NCBI RefSeq assembly: GCF_002303925.1
Contig: NZ_MRCS01000007.1
Location: 86,606 to 150,605 of the forward strand
Direction of reading: 5' to 3'
Source: Pseudomonas sp. ACN8
GTDB taxonomy: Bacteria > Pseudomonadota > Gammaproteobacteria > Pseudomonadales > Pseudomonadaceae
Length of the DNA stretch: 64,000 bases
The notes under the pieces are model-generated. The model saw only the letters and a program-made list of their open reading frames with translations. It was not told the origin of the DNA and made no database searches. The translations under genes were made by a program, and so were the position numbers. How positions within the stretch are numbered: the stretch's first letter is position 1; the number at the start of each line of letters is the position of its first letter. Positions 18,620-26,590 of the stretch are shown here, piece by piece.

Positions 18620-19801
18620 CTAAAGAACCACCTGGGAACGCCGCAGTTCATCTATCCGCTCAACACTGAACCCCAGTTCCCCCAACACCTGATCCGTATG
18701 CTGCCCCAGCGCCGCGCCAATATGCCGGGGCTCAGGCAACCCTTGTGAAAACTTCAGCGGACAAGCCATCTGCGCCTGGGACGAGCCATCGCCCCGGGGC
18801 ACTTCGGCCACCAACTCCCGCGCCTGCAACTGTGGATGATGCAGCGCTTCTCCCAGGCTCAACACCGGCTCGACACAGGCATCCAGTTCGGCAAACAGTG
18901 TGCGCAACTCAGCAAAGTCATGCTTTTCGAATTCGGCCTTCAGCGCGTCTTTAAGCTGTTTCTGCTGCGCCGGTTGCGCTGACAGGCCGAGACCGGCCAA
19001 CGCTTCCAACCCCAACGCCGTGCACAGCTGTTTCATGAATACCGGTTCCAGGCTGCCCACCGAGAGCCAGCGGCCATCCCGGGAACGGTAGTAGTCGTAG
19101 AAACTGCCGCCATTGAGCACCTGGTTTTCCGGACCCGGCTCGACGCCGCAGGCCAGATACCCGGCACCCGCCATCGCATTGAGGCTGAACGCGCAGTCGG
19201 TCATGCTGACATCCAGGTGCTGGCCCTGACCGGTTTGCTGCCGGGCAACGACCGCCGCCAGCAAGCCAATCACCCCATGCAACGAGCCACCGGCGACATC
19301 CGCCACCTGCATGCCCAACGGCAAAGGCCCACTGTCGGCACGGCCGGTGTAACTCGCCAGACCGGACAGGGCCAGGTAGTTGATGTCATGGCCGGCGCGG
19401 TCCTTGTAGGGGCCGGTCTGGCCGTAGCCGGTGATCGACACATAAATCAATTTCGGATTGATCGCCTTCAGGGCTTCGTAACCCAGGCCCAGACGCTCCA
19501 TGACACCCGGGCGGAATTGCTCGAGCACAATGTCGTAGTCCTGCAGCAACGACCTGATCACCTCCAGCGCCTCAGGCTGCTTGAGGTCCAGGGCGAGGCT
19601 GCGCTTGTTGCGGTTGAGGTAGGCATGACTGGCTGACACGCCTTGATCGTGGGGCGGCAACACCCGCAGCAGATCCATGCGGGTCGGTGATTCGATGCGC
19701 AGCACTTCGGCGCCCATGTCCGCCAGCAGCAACGAGGCGAACGGCCCCGGCAGCAGTGTCGAGAAATCCAGAACCTTGAGTGATGCCAGTGGACCGAGCA
19801 T
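18620..19801 (-). CDS. CaiB/BaiF-family CoA-transferase
   Basis: A 393-residue class III CoA-transferase. Visible family motifs are LKVLDFSTLLPGPFASLLLADMGAEV at the N-terminus, LDLKQPEALEVI, LIYVSITGYGQTGPYKDRAGHDINY (about 130-155) and the catalytic-aspartate region LDVSMTDCAFSLNAM (about 195-210). It transfers CoA between carboxylic acids; related alpha-methylacyl-CoA racemases share the fold, so racemase activity is possible. No acyl-CoA pathway genes flank it, so the substrate cannot be inferred. Confidence 0.88.
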   Translation of the reverse strand: MLGPLASLKVLDFSTLLPGPFASLLLADMGAEVLRIESPTRMDLLRVLPPHDQGVSASHAYLNRNKRSLALDLKQPEALEVIRSLLQDYDIVLEQFRPGVMERLGLGYEALKAINPKLIYVSITGYGQTGPYKDRAGHDINYLALSGLASYTGRADSGPLPLGMQVADVAGGSLHGVIGLLAAVVARQQTGQGQHLDVSMTDCAFSLNAMAGAGYLACGVEPGPENQVLNGGSFYDYYRSRDGRWLSVGSLEPVFMKQLCTALGLEALAGLGLSAQPAQQKQLKDALKAEFEKHDFAELRTLFAELDACVEPVLSLGEALHHPQLQARELVAEVPRGDGSSQAQMACPLKFSQGLPEPRHIGAALGQHTDQVLGELGFSVERIDELRRSQVVL

Positions 19802-19908
19802 GGGCGTTCTCCCTTAATGATGCCCACAGCCTAGGCAGCCGATCGCTTTGCAGCAATCACCTTATACGCCACGTGCAGTGACCGTTGCGCTCAATCGTCG
19901 GGCATGAA

Positions 19909-19930
19909 AAAACCCGCCGAAGCGGGTTTT
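19909..19930 (-). terminator. Rho-independent terminator of dctA
   Basis: On the minus strand AAAACCCGC, loop TTCG, GCGGGTTTT, followed by more T residues (19909-19930, T-run to 19907). It is 16 bases beyond the dctA stop at 19947. Confidence 0.88.
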
Positions 19931-19946
19931 CTCATTACAACAAGGC

Positions 19947-21281
19947 TTACTTGGCGTTAGCTGGGGCTACCTCTTCGACGTGGCCCAAAACATCGTCTTT
20001 AGGCTCGTCGGCAATGCCGCGACCGCCCGAAGCCAGCTCGGCTTGCAGCACGTCGGTGTCCAGTTCCTTGACCCACTTGGCCACAACGATGGTGGCTACG
20101 GCGTTGCCGACCAGGTTGGTCAGGGCACGGGCTTCGGACATGAAGCGGTCGATACCGAGGATCAACGCCAGGCCGGCAACCGGCAGGTGGCCGACGGCGG
20201 ACAGGGTGGCAGCCAGTACGATGAAACCCGAACCGGTCACACCGGCGGCGCCTTTGGAGGACAGCAACAACACCACCAGCAGGGTGATCTGGTGCGTGAT
20301 GTCCATGTGGGTGTCAGTTGCCTGGGCAATGAACACGGCCGCCATGGTCAGGTAGATGGCAGTACCGTCGAGGTTGAACGAATAACCGGTCGGAATCACC
20401 AGACCTACGACGGATTTCTGTGCGCCCAGACGCTCCATCTTGATCAGCATGCGTGGCAGTACCGATTCCGAAGAAGAAGTACCGAGCACGATCAGCAGTT
20501 CTTCACGGATGTAGCGGATCATTTTCAGCACGCTGAAGCCGTGCAGGCGGGCGATGGAGCCCAGCACGAGCAGAATGAACAGCACGCAAGTGATGTAGAA
20601 GCAGGCCATCAGTTGACCCAGTTGCACCAGCGAGCCGACACCGTAGGCGCCGATGGTGAACGCCATGGCACCGAAGGCACCGATTGGCGCGAGCTTCATG
20701 ATCATGTTGATGATGTTGAACATCACGTGAGCGAAGCGATCGATGAGGTCCAGCAGCGGCTTGCCGTAGGCCCCCAGGCGATGCAAGGCGAAACCGAAGA
20801 TTACCGAGAACATCAGCACTTGCAGGATGTCGCCAGTGGCAAAAGCGCCGACGATGGTGCTCGGGATCACGTTCAGCAGGAAGCCGACAACGCTTTGGTC
20901 AGCACCGGCCGCCACGTAAGCGGCAACCTTGGAGGCATCGAGGGTGGTGACGTCGATGTGCATGCCATTGCCCGGCTGCACGATGTTGACCACGACCAGA
21001 CCGACCAGCAATGCGATGGTCGAAACGATCTCGAAGTACAGCAGCGCGTAGCCGCCGGTCTTGCCGACCGCTTTCATGTCCTGCATGCCGGCGATACCGC
21101 TGACGACGGTGCAGAAGATGATCGGGGCGATGATCATTTTGATCAGCTTGATGAACCCGTCACCCAGCGGCTTTACCGCCACACCGAGCTGCGGATAGAA
21201 GTGACCGAGCAAAATACCGATGACAATTGCAACGATCACCTGGAAATACAGGGATTTGTACAGTGGCTGACGAGTCGTCAT
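19947..21281 (-). CDS. dctA: C4-dicarboxylate:cation symporter DctA
   Basis: A 444-residue inner-membrane transporter (DAACS family) importing succinate, fumarate and malate. The start ATG at 21281 gives [19 protein letters not shown]; sequence further upstream is not family-like. Signatures are [28 protein letters not shown], the serine-rich reentrant hairpin [14 protein letters not shown] and the conserved [14 protein letters not shown] good sigma54 site lies about 130 bases upstream, fitting DctB/DctD-RpoN control, although no dctBD genes are in the window. Confidence 0.95.
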   Translation of the reverse strand: MTTRQPLYKSLYFQVIVAIVIGILLGHFYPQLGVAVKPLGDGFIKLIKMIIAPIIFCTVVSGIAGMQDMKAVGKTGGYALLYFEIVSTIALLVGLVVVNIVQPGNGMHIDVTTLDASKVAAYVAAGADQSVVGFLLNVIPSTIVGAFATGDILQVLMFSVIFGFALHRLGAYGKPLLDLIDRFAHVMFNIINMIMKLAPIGAFGAMAFTIGAYGVGSLVQLGQLMACFYITCVLFILLVLGSIARLHGFSVLKMIRYIREELLIVLGTSSSESVLPRMLIKMERLGAQKSVVGLVIPTGYSFNLDGTAIYLTMAAVFIAQATDTHMDITHQITLLVVLLLSSKGAAGVTGSGFIVLAATLSAVGHLPVAGLALILGIDRFMSEARALTNLVGNAVATIVVAKWVKELDTDVLQAELASGGRGIADEPKDDVLGHVEEVAPANAK

Positions 21282-21411
21282 TGCAAAGTTCCTCAAGGGT
21301 GCCCGGTGACAACATCCATCTGTTGCCCGCAACACCGCAATTGCGAACCCTCCTGCACTGGAGGGATTTGTTTTTTCGAGCTGCGCAACGGCAGGCATCT
21401 GCATGTTGTAT

Positions 21412-21427
21412 CGCAAGGCCCGTGCCA
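21412..21427 (-). promoter_or_regulatory. Sigma54 promoter of dctA
   Basis: Minus strand TGGCAC-GGGCC-TTGCG matches the -24/-12 consensus TGGCAC-N5-TTGCW, with only the last base off. The predicted start is near 21401, giving a leader of about 120 bases. The remaining 338-base gap between dctA and the divergent AraC gene shows no other clear feature. Confidence 0.75.
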
Positions 21428-21619
21428 CCTTCCGCAAAATCCCTGCAAGCCTTTTGATCTCAGGGGGCGCAGCGAATTCCCTGTTATCGGATGGATACAA
21501 GCATGTGGCGGATTTCCGCCCTTCCATTAAAAGTCGTCCTGCTATTTGGCGGATATCCGCCCTGTTCATGGCCGCGGCGCGCAGCTACCATCCGTCGATC
21601 AACGGTCAGATCTGCTGCC

Positions 21620-22618
21620 ATGCGCGAACGCACCATTGCCAGTCATTTCGCCCGCGCCGCCCTGGGTGGTGCGCGTCGGCACGGCTACGACTATTCGGGC
21701 CTGCTACAGCAACTGGGCATCAGCCCCGAGTTGCTGGACGAGCCCCGGGCACGCATCGCTCCGGAGCAATTCGCCCAACTGATTCAGGCCTTATGGCTGG
21801 CACTGGACGACGAGTACCTGGGGTTCGGGCAAGCCCCAAGCAGGCCGGGCAGCTTCGCGATGATGTGCCATGCCGTGATTCACTGCCGCAACCTGGATAA
21901 GGCACTCCATCGCGGCTTATTGTTTTATAGCCTATTCCCCGGGGCTCCGCGTTTGACCCTGAGCCGCGAAGATGAATGGGTGCGCCTGAGCCTGGACGAC
22001 TCGCAACTCTGGGACCCGGATCATTTCCTCAGCGAAAGCCTGCTGGTGATCTGGCACCGTTTCGGCAGCTGGCTGATCGGCCAGCGCATTCGCCTGGAGC
22101 AGGCCACGTTCAGCTACCCCCGGCCGGAACACGGCGCCGAGTACGACCTGCTGTTTTCCTGCCCGCTTGAGTTTTCCATGCCCCAGAGCAGCCTGTTGTT
22201 TCACAGCCGTTACCTGGCCATGCCGCTGTTACAGGACGAACGCACCCTCAAGCATTTCCTCGAGCGCTCCCCCGCCGACCTGCTCTCGCGCCCGGACGAT
22301 GGCGACAGTTTGAGCAGCCGCCTGCGGCGCTTGCTCAGTCGCGACAGTTCACACTGGCCCGACCTGGAAGCCGTGGCCGCGCACCTGCACATCAGCCCGC
22401 AGACCTTGCGCCGGCATTTGCGGGAAGAGGGTTCGAGCTTTCAGGAGTTGAAGGACCAATTGCGCCGGGACATCGCGATTTATCACCTGAGCCGCGCCGA
22501 CCTGTCGTTGCAACAGATCGCCGAGCAATTGGGGTTTTCCGAGCCTTCGGCGTTTCACCGGGCGTTCAAGAAGTGGACGGGGCTGACGCCGGGGGCCTAT
22601 CGAGCTCAGGAAAACTGA
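21620..22618 (+). CDS. AraC-family transcriptional regulator
   Basis: A 332-residue regulator. The N-terminal effector domain (about 20-200) resembles the arabinose-binding-type AraC N-domain (ISPELLDEPRARIAPEQFAQL; LFYSLFPGAPRLTL). The C-terminal double HTH (about 235-330) contains VAAHLHISPQTLRRHLREEGSSF and IAEQLGFSEPSAFHRAFKKWTGLTPGAYR. The start ATG at 21620 (MRERTIASHFARA) is preferred over a longer frame because the upstream residues are not conserved in type. It is divergent from dctA, but no evidence ties it to dctA control. Effector unknown. Confidence 0.88.
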   Translation: MRERTIASHFARAALGGARRHGYDYSGLLQQLGISPELLDEPRARIAPEQFAQLIQALWLALDDEYLGFGQAPSRPGSFAMMCHAVIHCRNLDKALHRGLLFYSLFPGAPRLTLSREDEWVRLSLDDSQLWDPDHFLSESLLVIWHRFGSWLIGQRIRLEQATFSYPRPEHGAEYDLLFSCPLEFSMPQSSLLFHSRYLAMPLLQDERTLKHFLERSPADLLSRPDDGDSLSSRLRRLLSRDSSHWPDLEAVAAHLHISPQTLRRHLREEGSSFQELKDQLRRDIAIYHLSRADLSLQQIAEQLGFSEPSAFHRAFKKWTGLTPGAYRAQEN

Positions 22619-22655
22619 GGTTCAAGGCTCAGCTACCTGGTGAACTCACTGACTT

Positions 22656-22680
22656 CATCGCGAGCAGGCTCGCTCCCACA
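22656..22680. repeat. Single REP element
   Basis: CATCGCGAGCAGGCTCGCTC plus CCACA, a lone copy without an opposing partner. It lies between the convergent AraC and phoQ genes, 13 bases from the phoQ stop. Confidence 0.85.
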
Positions 22681-22692
22681 TTTGACAGTGTA

Positions 22693-24039
22693 CTAAACCA
22701 CCGGAAAATGAATCCGGAACGCCGCCCCGCCCATCGGTGAATCCCCCAGGGTCAGCTTGGCGCTGTAACTTTCGATGATGTCCTTGACCACCGCCAGGCC
22801 GATGCCCTGCCCCGGGTGCTGACGGTCCAGGCGCTCTCCGCGCTCGAGAATCCTTGCGCGCTGATCCTGTGGTACGCCAGGGCCGTCATCCTCGACACAC
22901 AACTCGGTGCCGCTGAGGGTTTCACGAACGCTGATACGTATTTCGCCCAGGCAAAGGCGATAGGCGTTTTCCAGCAAGTTGCCCATCATCTCCAGCAAAG
23001 CGCCCTGCTCGATCGGTACGTAGCACGGGTCGGGCAGGTCGAACGCGACGTGCACGCGCTTGTCGCGATAGACCTTGTCCAGCGTGTCGCACAGGCTCTT
23101 CAGTACCGGTCGCAAGTGCACCTGATGACGTACCAGACCGCTTTTGCGCAGGCTGGCGCGCTGCAACTGGTAGCTGATCTGCTGGCTCATGCGTTCGATC
23201 TGGGTTTGCAGCACCCAGGCCTGATCGCGATCCTCGGGCCGCTGGGCCATGTCCTCACTGACGCCTTGCAACACCGCCAGCGGCGTTTTCAGGCTATGGG
23301 CCAGGTCGTCGAGGGAATCACGGTAGCGACTGCGCTGCTCACGCTCGCTGTGCAGTAAACGGTTGAGGGAACCGGTCAGGCGCAGCAATTCCCGGGGATG
23401 TTCCTCACTGAGGCTTTCGCGGGTGCCACCTTCGATCTGGTCCAGTTCCTGGCTCAAGCGCCGCAATGCCTGCAAGCCCCAGGTCAGGCCGATCCACAGC
23501 AACGCCAGCAGCACCAGCAGTGCCGCGCCAAAACCCAGATAGAGATTTTCCCGCAGGCCTTCGAGGGTCAGTTCGTACTCGCGAACCGGCTGCAATGCCA
23601 CGATGCTGAAGGCTGCACTTTTGCCGCCGAGCAACTTGACCTCGACGTCGTAGACGAAGAATTCCTGACCGCTGGCTTCGCGGATCCGTGCAAACTCGCT
23701 GCCACGTCCGTCGTAGCGCGGCCTGTAGTTGATGCGTTCTTCCTGGGTCGCCTTCGAGCGCCAGACCAGATGCCCTTCACGGTCATAGATGTAGCCGAGC
23801 AATCGGCTGTCGGTGAGGTTGAAGCGCTCGTCAGGCAATTGCGCCGGCATCTGCAGGCTGTTGTTCTCCACCCGGGCGGCCGAGATCAGCGTGGTCACGT
23901 CGGATGCCAGGCGCTGCTCGATGGAATCCTGCAGCGCCAGGCTAAAGGCACCCTGCATCGCCGGCAGCAACGCCAGCATGAACAACACCGCCAACAGCGT
24001 GGCGGCAAGCATCAAGCGTATGCGCAGCGAACGGATCAA
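22693..24039 (-). CDS. phoQ: Sensor histidine kinase PhoQ
   Basis: A 448-residue inner-membrane kinase that senses low Mg2+ and cationic peptides. I place the start at the TTG at 24039 (MIRSLRIRLML), which overlaps the phoP stop and gives the length I recall for P. aeruginosa PhoQ; an upstream TTG at 24045 is possible. TM1 (about 8-28) and TM2 (about 165-185) flank the periplasmic sensor, which is acidic-poor. The H-box is LAHSLKTPLAVLQG (His near 248). The N-box MMGNLLENAYRLC and the G-box PGQGIGLAVVKDII follow. Confidence 0.9.
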   Translation of the reverse strand: MIRSLRIRLMLAATLLAVLFMLALLPAMQGAFSLALQDSIEQRLASDVTTLISAARVENNSLQMPAQLPDERFNLTDSRLLGYIYDREGHLVWRSKATQEERINYRPRYDGRGSEFARIREASGQEFFVYDVEVKLLGGKSAAFSIVALQPVREYELTLEGLRENLYLGFGAALLVLLALLWIGLTWGLQALRRLSQELDQIEGGTRESLSEEHPRELLRLTGSLNRLLHSEREQRSRYRDSLDDLAHSLKTPLAVLQGVSEDMAQRPEDRDQAWVLQTQIERMSQQISYQLQRASLRKSGLVRHQVHLRPVLKSLCDTLDKVYRDKRVHVAFDLPDPCYVPIEQGALLEMMGNLLENAYRLCLGEIRISVRETLSGTELCVEDDGPGVPQDQRARILERGERLDRQHPGQGIGLAVVKDIIESYSAKLTLGDSPMGGAAFRIHFPVV

Positions 24040-24713
24040 GTGCAACGCTCGTTGAACAGGTAGCCCAAGCCGCGCACGGTGTCGATCGGCTTGAACCCGC
24101 CCGGCCCCTCCAGTTTGCGGCGCAGACGGCCGACCAACACCTCGATTACATTCGGATCACGCTCGTCGTCATCCGGGTAGAGTTGTTCCATCAAGCGATC
24201 CTTGGGCACCACTTGCTGATGATGGCGCATCAGGTATTCGAGAATGCGGTACTCATACGCGGTCAGTGCCAACGGCTGTTCGTCAAGGGACGCCTGCTTG
24301 CGGTTCAGATCCAGCAGTAACGGACCAGCGACGATGGTCGACTGGGTGAAACCACTGGAGCGCCGCAGCAAGGCATTCAGGCGCGCCTCCAATTCTTCGA
24401 ACTGAAACGGCTTGACCAGGTAATCATCGGCGCCGGCGGCCAGGCCTTCGACCTTGTCCTGCCAGTTGCCGCGCGCGGTGAGGATCAGAATCGGGAAGGT
24501 TTTGCCACTTGAGCGCAACTGGCGAATCAGGTCGAGCCCGCTCATGCCCGGCAGACCGAGGTCGATCACCGCCAGGTCAAAGTTGAACTGTGCGGCCTGG
24601 TACAGCGCCTCTTCGGCGTTGGCCACGGACTCGACCACGTGGCCGCTCTCCGTCAGGCGGGTTTGCAGGTGATGGCGCAGCAGCGCTTCATCTTCGATGA
24701 CCAGCAATTTCAT
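24036..24713 (-). CDS. phoP: Response regulator PhoP
   Basis: A 225-residue OmpR-family regulator. The receiver has LVIEDEALLRHH, the phospho-acceptor in LAVIDLGLPGMSGLD (Asp51 region) and the Lys in DDYLVKPFQFEEL. The winged helix includes LTAYEYRILEYLM and DPNVIEVLVGRLRRKL. It overlaps phoQ and lies downstream of oprH, separated by a REP pair: the oprH-phoP-phoQ operon of Pseudomonas. Confidence 0.94.
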   Translation of the reverse strand: MKLLVIEDEALLRHHLQTRLTESGHVVESVANAEEALYQAAQFNFDLAVIDLGLPGMSGLDLIRQLRSSGKTFPILILTARGNWQDKVEGLAAGADDYLVKPFQFEELEARLNALLRRSSGFTQSTIVAGPLLLDLNRKQASLDEQPLALTAYEYRILEYLMRHHQQVVPKDRLMEQLYPDDDERDPNVIEVLVGRLRRKLEGPGGFKPIDTVRGLGYLFNERCT

Positions 24714-24786
24714 ATTGCTCTCCCGGGCAAATCAACATCTCCATAGGCACAACGTCGCACCTCGATAGCTAACATGGCAACGGTCA

Positions 24787-24878
24787 CTGTAGGAGCGAGC
24801 TTGCTCGCGAAGACGGCGTCACAGTCAACATTGATGTTGCTTGACACACCGCTTTCGCGAGCAAGCTCGCTCCTACAG
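24787..24878. repeat. REP inverted pair inside the oprH-phoP operon
   Basis: The copies are 24787-24813 and 24853-24878, with the loop variant GAGCTTGCTC and a GCGAAAG tail on the inner side. The hairpin lies between oprH and phoP. Such a structure could stabilise oprH mRNA and lower phoPQ expression relative to oprH. Confidence 0.87.
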
Positions 24879-24902
24879 GCTTCGCGTTGGCGCATGCCCT
24901 TG

Positions 24903-25505
24903 TCAGAAAGCGTAGTTGGCGGACAGGTAAGTCTGGGCGCTGCTGGTCAGGTCCAGCGAACCCTGCTTGCTGCCGCCGCGCTCACTCATCTCGGTGCTGG
25001 CGTTGCTGCGCAGGTAACGGTAACCCAGTTCAACCGAAGTGTTCTGCGAAACCTGTTGCAGCACACCCACCTGGCCACCGATGGCGTAGCCGATATCGCT
25101 GTCGCGGCTGAAGCCTGGCGACTCCTGAGTCATTTTGGTCAGGCCGGCCGTGGCGCCACCGAACAGCCTGGTGCTGCCGCCCACCGGGTAGAACAGATCG
25201 TAGCTGCCCAGGAGGTTTTCCTGACGAAGTTTAATGCCGTTGTGGGAGCCCGACACATTGTCGTAAGTGGCGTAGTAGCGGCCCTTGGTGTTTTGCTGGC
25301 CGAGACGAACACCCCAGGTGGTGTCCTTGCCGATCACGCCATCGGCGTTCGGGTGATTAAGGTTGTCGTTCAGGGCGTGGGATTTTTTGACCTTGTCGCT
25401 GGTCTGTCCAAGAGTCAGGCTGGCGAAGTTGTCGTCGGACGCGAAAGCTGCGGTGCTTGCGCCCAGAACCGTGAATGCCAGAAGCAGTTTTTTGAATCCA
25501 GTCAT
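24903..25505 (-). CDS. oprH: Outer membrane protein OprH (PhoP/low-Mg2+ inducible)
   Basis: A 200-residue outer-membrane eight-stranded beta-barrel that binds and stabilises LPS when Mg2+ is scarce. A signal peptide is visible (MTGFKKLLLAFTVLGASTAAFA, cleavage near residue 22). The barrel strands alternate, for example TTWGVRLGQQNTKGRYYATYDN, KLRQENLLGSYDLFYPVGG and LGYRYLRSNASTEM, and the C-terminus ends in an outer-membrane aromatic signature (YLSANYAF). It is the first gene of oprH-phoP-phoQ and has a four-copy direct repeat upstream that probably binds PhoP. Confidence 0.94.
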   Translation of the reverse strand: MTGFKKLLLAFTVLGASTAAFASDDNFASLTLGQTSDKVKKSHALNDNLNHPNADGVIGKDTTWGVRLGQQNTKGRYYATYDNVSGSHNGIKLRQENLLGSYDLFYPVGGSTRLFGGATAGLTKMTQESPGFSRDSDIGYAIGGQVGVLQQVSQNTSVELGYRYLRSNASTEMSERGGSKQGSLDLTSSAQTYLSANYAF

Positions 25506-25566
25506 TGGGGAGTTTCCTCATGTGCCGTTTGTTTTTTGGGTACGGGGCAAGGTTACGCACCGCGCC

Positions 25567-25605
25567 CTGAACTCCCCCTGAACACACTCTGAACCTGGGC
25601 TGAAC
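25567..25605 (-). promoter_or_regulatory. Four-copy 11-bp direct repeat upstream of oprH (putative PhoP sites)
   Basis: CTGAAC occurs at 25567, 25578, 25589 and 25600, each separated by exactly five bases; read towards oprH it is (GTTCAG-N5)x4. An 11-base period places every half-site on the same DNA face, as expected for tandem OmpR-family dimers. The array begins 62 bases upstream of the oprH ATG. PhoP is the obvious candidate because the operon encodes it; binding is inferred. Confidence 0.65.
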
Positions 25606-25729
25606 CGACCCGCCCCGAGTATTTCGAAACGTTTCAACAGCAGATCCGACCATGCAATGGACAAGGCCAGCGCCGACTACCAATGCGTCAGAAGCTTTGC
25701 ACTACCCAGCCTCAAGCCAACCCGGCAAA

Positions 25730-26464
25730 ATGCCTGATATGAATCCAACCTCCGCCCTGCCCGTCTGTTGCACCCCCCTCGATGACCATTGGCCACTGCC
25801 GTTTGTGCTGCCCGATACGGTCCTGTTGAGTACTCACTTCGATAGCACCCAACTGGCCAGCGATGACTTTCAGCGCAGTGCTGTCGAAGCACCGGCGAGC
25901 ATCCAGCGCTCGGTGGCCAAACGGCAGGCGGAGTTTCTCGCCGGGCGAGTGTGCGCCCGGGCCGCGTTGCAGCGACTCGAAGGCTTGAGTTTCATTCCCG
26001 CCATCGGTGAAGACCGGGCACCGGTCTGGCCTGCTCATATCACTGGCTCGATTACCCACAGCACTGGCCGAGCCGCGGCGATCGTGGCGAACAAAAGCCA
26101 TTGGCGCGGCCTGGGCATGGACCTGGAAAACCTGCTCAATGCCGAACGGGCCGAACGCCTGGCCGGGGAAATCCTCAATCCGCCGGAGCTCCAGCGCATG
26201 GCGGCGGCTGATCACGATCAACGGGCGTTGCTGGTCACCCTGACTTTCTCGGTCAAGGAAAGTCTGTTCAAGGCGCTCTATCCGATCGTTCGGCAACGCT
26301 TTTATTTCGAACAGGCCGAAGTGCTGGAGTGGCGTGAATCGGGCGAAGTGCGGTTGCGACTGCTCACTGACTTGTCCAGCGAATGGCGCAATGGCACCGA
26401 GCTGGATGCGCAGTTCGGGGTCAAGGACGGGCAGTTGTTGAGTCTGGTCAGTATCAAGGCCTGA
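25730..26464 (+). CDS. pcpS: 4'-phosphopantetheinyl transferase PcpS (EntD/Sfp type)
   Basis: A 244-residue enzyme that moves the phosphopantetheine arm of CoA onto carrier proteins; in Pseudomonas one broad enzyme serves both fatty-acid and siderophore carriers. Motifs are AVEAPASIQRSVAKRQAEFLAGR, the ITGSITHS region, the Mg2+/CoA-binding GLGMDLENLL (about 140-150) and FSVKESLFKALYP (about 190-202). The start could be ATG 25730 or ATG 25739 (MNPTSALPVC); neither has a strong ribosome-binding site. It is divergent from oprH. Confidence 0.9.
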   Translation: MPDMNPTSALPVCCTPLDDHWPLPFVLPDTVLLSTHFDSTQLASDDFQRSAVEAPASIQRSVAKRQAEFLAGRVCARAALQRLEGLSFIPAIGEDRAPVWPAHITGSITHSTGRAAAIVANKSHWRGLGMDLENLLNAERAERLAGEILNPPELQRMAAADHDQRALLVTLTFSVKESLFKALYPIVRQRFYFEQAEVLEWRESGEVRLRLLTDLSSEWRNGTELDAQFGVKDGQLLSLVSIKA

Positions 26465-26488
26465 GGTTAATTGGCGCCTGTCAGGCCG

Positions 26489-26566
26489 CCATCGCGAGCA
26501 GGCTCGCTCCTACAGGGATTTGTGGCGTGACATAGATCCCTGTAGGAGCGAGCCTGCTCGCGATGG
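26489..26566. repeat. REP inverted pair between convergent pcpS and rstB-like genes
   Basis: Copies 26489-26518 and 26537-26566 are perfect inverted repeats of about 30 bases (outer CCATCGCGAGC, inner TACAGGGA) with 18 bases between. It is a strong hairpin that may end both convergent transcripts. Confidence 0.9.
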
Positions 26567-26590
26567 GGCCCTATCAGACAACGCAACATT

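Noticed and set aside
20000..21530. Long plus-strand frame opposite dctA
   Set aside because: His/Asp/Gln-rich shadow translation of a membrane protein gene on the other strand.
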